From: Candidatus Hamiltonella defensa 5AT (Acyrthosiphon pisum)
GTDB lineage: Bacteria > Pseudomonadota > Gammaproteobacteria > Enterobacterales > Enterobacteriaceae
Length of the DNA: 64,000 nt
Direction of reading: 5' to 3'
Assembly: GCF_000021705.1 (NCBI RefSeq)
Contig: NC_012751.1
Span: forward strand, 496,001 to 560,000
The notes beneath the pieces are model-generated. The model did no database searches. It had not been told where the DNA came from and saw only the letters and a list, made by a program, of their open reading frames with translations. Positions 62,012 through 64,000 of this stretch are shown piece after piece (position 1 is the first letter of the stretch; the number at the start of each line of letters is the position of its first letter). A program made the translations under genes and the position numbers.

Positions 62012-64000
62012 AAATTTTCCTTATGATTCGTCGTTTTCTGACATTGGTAATAATGTTCTGTATGAGTTTTGAGATCACACAAATAATCAAATTCATGACT
62101 TTGAACCTGAAGATCTTTTAGAAATACATCAGAGTGAATAGAAAATAACCCATTTGGATAAACCAGATCTCCTGTTTCTTTAATTGTACCGCTGATCGGT
62201 TTTTTTTGTTCATCGATCAAAAAACCGTTGTACAGCAAGCTTAATCTGACCTTTGCTTCAGCTGAAAAAACTTGACCAGGATGAGCACGCGTAATACGAA
62301 CAGGTAATTGAATATCCATATCCATATCCGTATTCTCATTTTGTGCACGAGCAAAGAGCGCGTCTCGATATTTTGAGATGGGAATGGCATAAAGATGACC
62401 TCCCCAAATAGGCGAACCCTCGACCTTTAAGCGATAAGGTGTGTCTGGCACAGAGGGGGCTTTAACCAAGAGCGCAACGCCACTGGTGCTTCTTTGTCCA
62501 AACGCGATGCCGCTCTGATTCATTGCAAACATGCCGTCATAATGAAAGCGAGCATGATATATTTTGTCATCTATCCCCGCGCTGAGCGATGAGTTGCCTC
62601 GAGTACCATGATGCTGGACATAGCCGGAAAAATTCGGTCTTTTTCCAAGCTGAGTGCCTGTGATCCCAAAGGTACTTTTTCCATACGCATGCTCAATTTC
62701 CTTTTGATAGTGAGCACTCAACATCCATTCTCGATCTCGATAGCCGATATCAATATTGGCATGACTTTGAGTCAACGTCAGAACAGTATTGATAAATAAG
62801 CTTATATGATTGTCTGCCTGTCCTGCTGATCTTTTATTGGAACGAGATTTTTCAACATCTACAGCAAGACTCATATTAAATTTTTGGCAATTCCATTGCC
62901 AATAACTCTGTATTTGATGCTGGCTCTGTCTGCTTGAACCTTGCCAATGATAGGTGATTTGTACATCACCCAAATGCCGGCTGTATGACAGATATTGGCT
63001 CTGTTGCCTTGGCGCATAAACGGAAATATAGGGATGTTGATAATAAGAGAGGCTGATATAACCGATGACGCTGTTACCCACATTCAGACGTGTATAATGC
63101 CCAAAACCTTTTTCTCCTCCCATAACACCTAATGTGGTGTTGATCTTTATTCCGTTCATCTGGGTAGAACGCGATATATTGCCTTCCGCACCCCATTGGT
63201 GGTGATCATCTCCCAATACGGTTCCATTGAATTGAAACCCAAATTTCGGTTGACTTAGGCTTAATTGCACTAAATTTTTTTGTTTTGCCAAGCGTCACAA
63301 ACCAGCCTTTTGCAGCCTGATAATCAATGTTACTGATGGTCACCTTCTCTTTAGTGATTTCTCGCCCCGTATTATCAACCAAACGAACATCTGCACTGTA
63401 ATAACCTGACGGCAATTGATTGTAACTAATGCTATTTCGGCCTATCTGCGCCGGAATTTGCCTAATCAAGCGATTATCCCTATAAATCTCATAATGCCCT
63501 GGGCTGCTGGCATAAAGAACCAAAGAGTCTTCTGAATCGATCTGGTGTGATAAATAATGCTGGCTTCCAAAAGTCATAAATTGATCTAACCAAGGATTGG
63601 TAAGGGTCTGAATACTTCCAGCGGAGGCATCTAAATTATTTTTTTGCCCGAAACGTAAATACGTTTTCGGAAAATTTTTTTGTAAATACCAGCTCCCAAA
63701 ACCTTGATGGCTATCGGCATGGTTTTTTCTGTGCCATTGATGATAAAACCAGTTGATATAACCAAAAGATTGGCCTGGCAAGCCAAAATATCCTTGGCCT
63801 TCAGCGGAAAGAGCCCGGTAATGATTACTGGCCGCACTGATATCAAACGACTGGTTATGCACCAGCCCCCAAGTTGTTTCAGGCATCACCGTCTTTTGAT
63901 GGTGAGTGATGCTTAAAGATTGATTCAATTTATCGAAGATGACTCGATATCCCATCAATAGAGTCTCACAGCCATGAGCGCATTTGTGATAGGGCAGTTG
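62008..64000 (-). pseudogene. Outer-membrane fimbrial usher (EcpC/TcfC type), frameshifted, 5' end outside the window
   Basis: The gene enters from beyond the right edge; in the first frame the segment 63206-64000 reads GSWYLQKNFPKTYLRFGQKN, YEIYRDNRLIRQIP, GYYSADVRLVDNTGREIT up to QAAKGWFVTLGKTKK. The second frame (63291-62008) continues NLVQLSLSQPKFGFQF and runs through the beta-barrel to the end (FDYLCDLKTHTEHYYQCQ). The switch lies in a run of seven A (plus strand T 63275-63281); six A would give one continuous frame. The order usher-chaperone-chaperone-pilin-tip and the motifs indicate alpha-clade fimbriae. The protein could still be made at low level by slippage on the A run; otherwise the operon is dead. 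Confidence 0.75.

Noticed and set aside
63270..63285. Programmed -1 frameshift at the A AAA AAA heptamer in the usher
   Set aside because: A -1 shift here leads at once to a stop codon (TAG). The downstream frame needs +1 (loss of one A), so only an indel or polymerase slippage explains it.

Overview
The window is a gammaproteobacterial chromosome segment from an AT-rich relative of the Enterobacterales. Nearly every gene has a close E. coli counterpart and many small gene orders are conserved (mutL-miaA-hfq, hflK-hflC, rph/pyrE, speE-speD, rpoE-rseA-rseB-lepA, lepB-rnc-era-recO, nfuA/gntX/bioH, the argX-hisR-leuT-proM tRNA cluster, rluD/bamD/raiA). These blocks are broken and re-joined, operon members are missing (hflX, rseC, hflD, argO), nuoN stands alone, several genes carry single frameshifts, and a group II intron sits inside a gene. 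That pattern fits a host-associated symbiont in early to middle genome reduction, such as the facultative insect symbionts Hamiltonella or Regiella. The genus is inference.

Layout. 1-4400: 3' end of mutL, miaA, an hfq with an unusual 7-residue insertion, a decayed hflX tail, then hflK-hflC. 4400-12170: holD-rimI, lone nuoN, priA, mscL, metK. 12290-16540: pyrE-rph, yicC and the polyamine genes speE-speD. 16705-21623: tsaB-digH-rnd, an LPS heptosyltransferase and tusA. 21624-23850 is a low-density accessory zone with a decayed RTX-like gene, a 37-38 bp inverted repeat and a small Cys-rich secreted protein between its arms. 23851-28619: yajR, bepA, nadB. 28784-36176: sigma-E operon, lepA, lepB, rnc-era-recO. 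36274-40036: mscS, frameshifted yggE, a Wzz-type chain-length regulator and ugd. 40225-45667: macAB, with macB interrupted after codon 7 by a 2.3 kb group II intron carrying an intact reverse transcriptase/maturase/HNH protein. 45710-49687: iscS, mutT, nfuA, gntX, bioH. 49830-50256: four tRNA genes with a promoter. 50269-58638: frameshifted pgeF, rluD, bamD, raiA, mnmA, purB, frameshifted pmbA, ygfX-sdhE, zapB. 59068-64000: an AT-rich alpha-type (CS1/ECP-like) chaperone-usher fimbrial operon whose usher has a frameshift in a run of seven A.

Functional themes: envelope maintenance (sigma-E, BepA, BamD, HflKC, MscL, MscS, LepB), RNA metabolism (Hfq, RNase III, RNase D, RNase PH, YicC, MiaA, MnmA, TusA, TsaB), polyamine/SAM metabolism (MetK, SpeD, SpeE) and host-interaction loci (RTX remnant, secreted peptide, fimbriae, MacAB). 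The most striking points are the precisely placed intron in macB, the Hfq insertion, the inverted-repeat-flanked secreted peptide gene, and a tRNA-Leu gene with a damaged acceptor stem.
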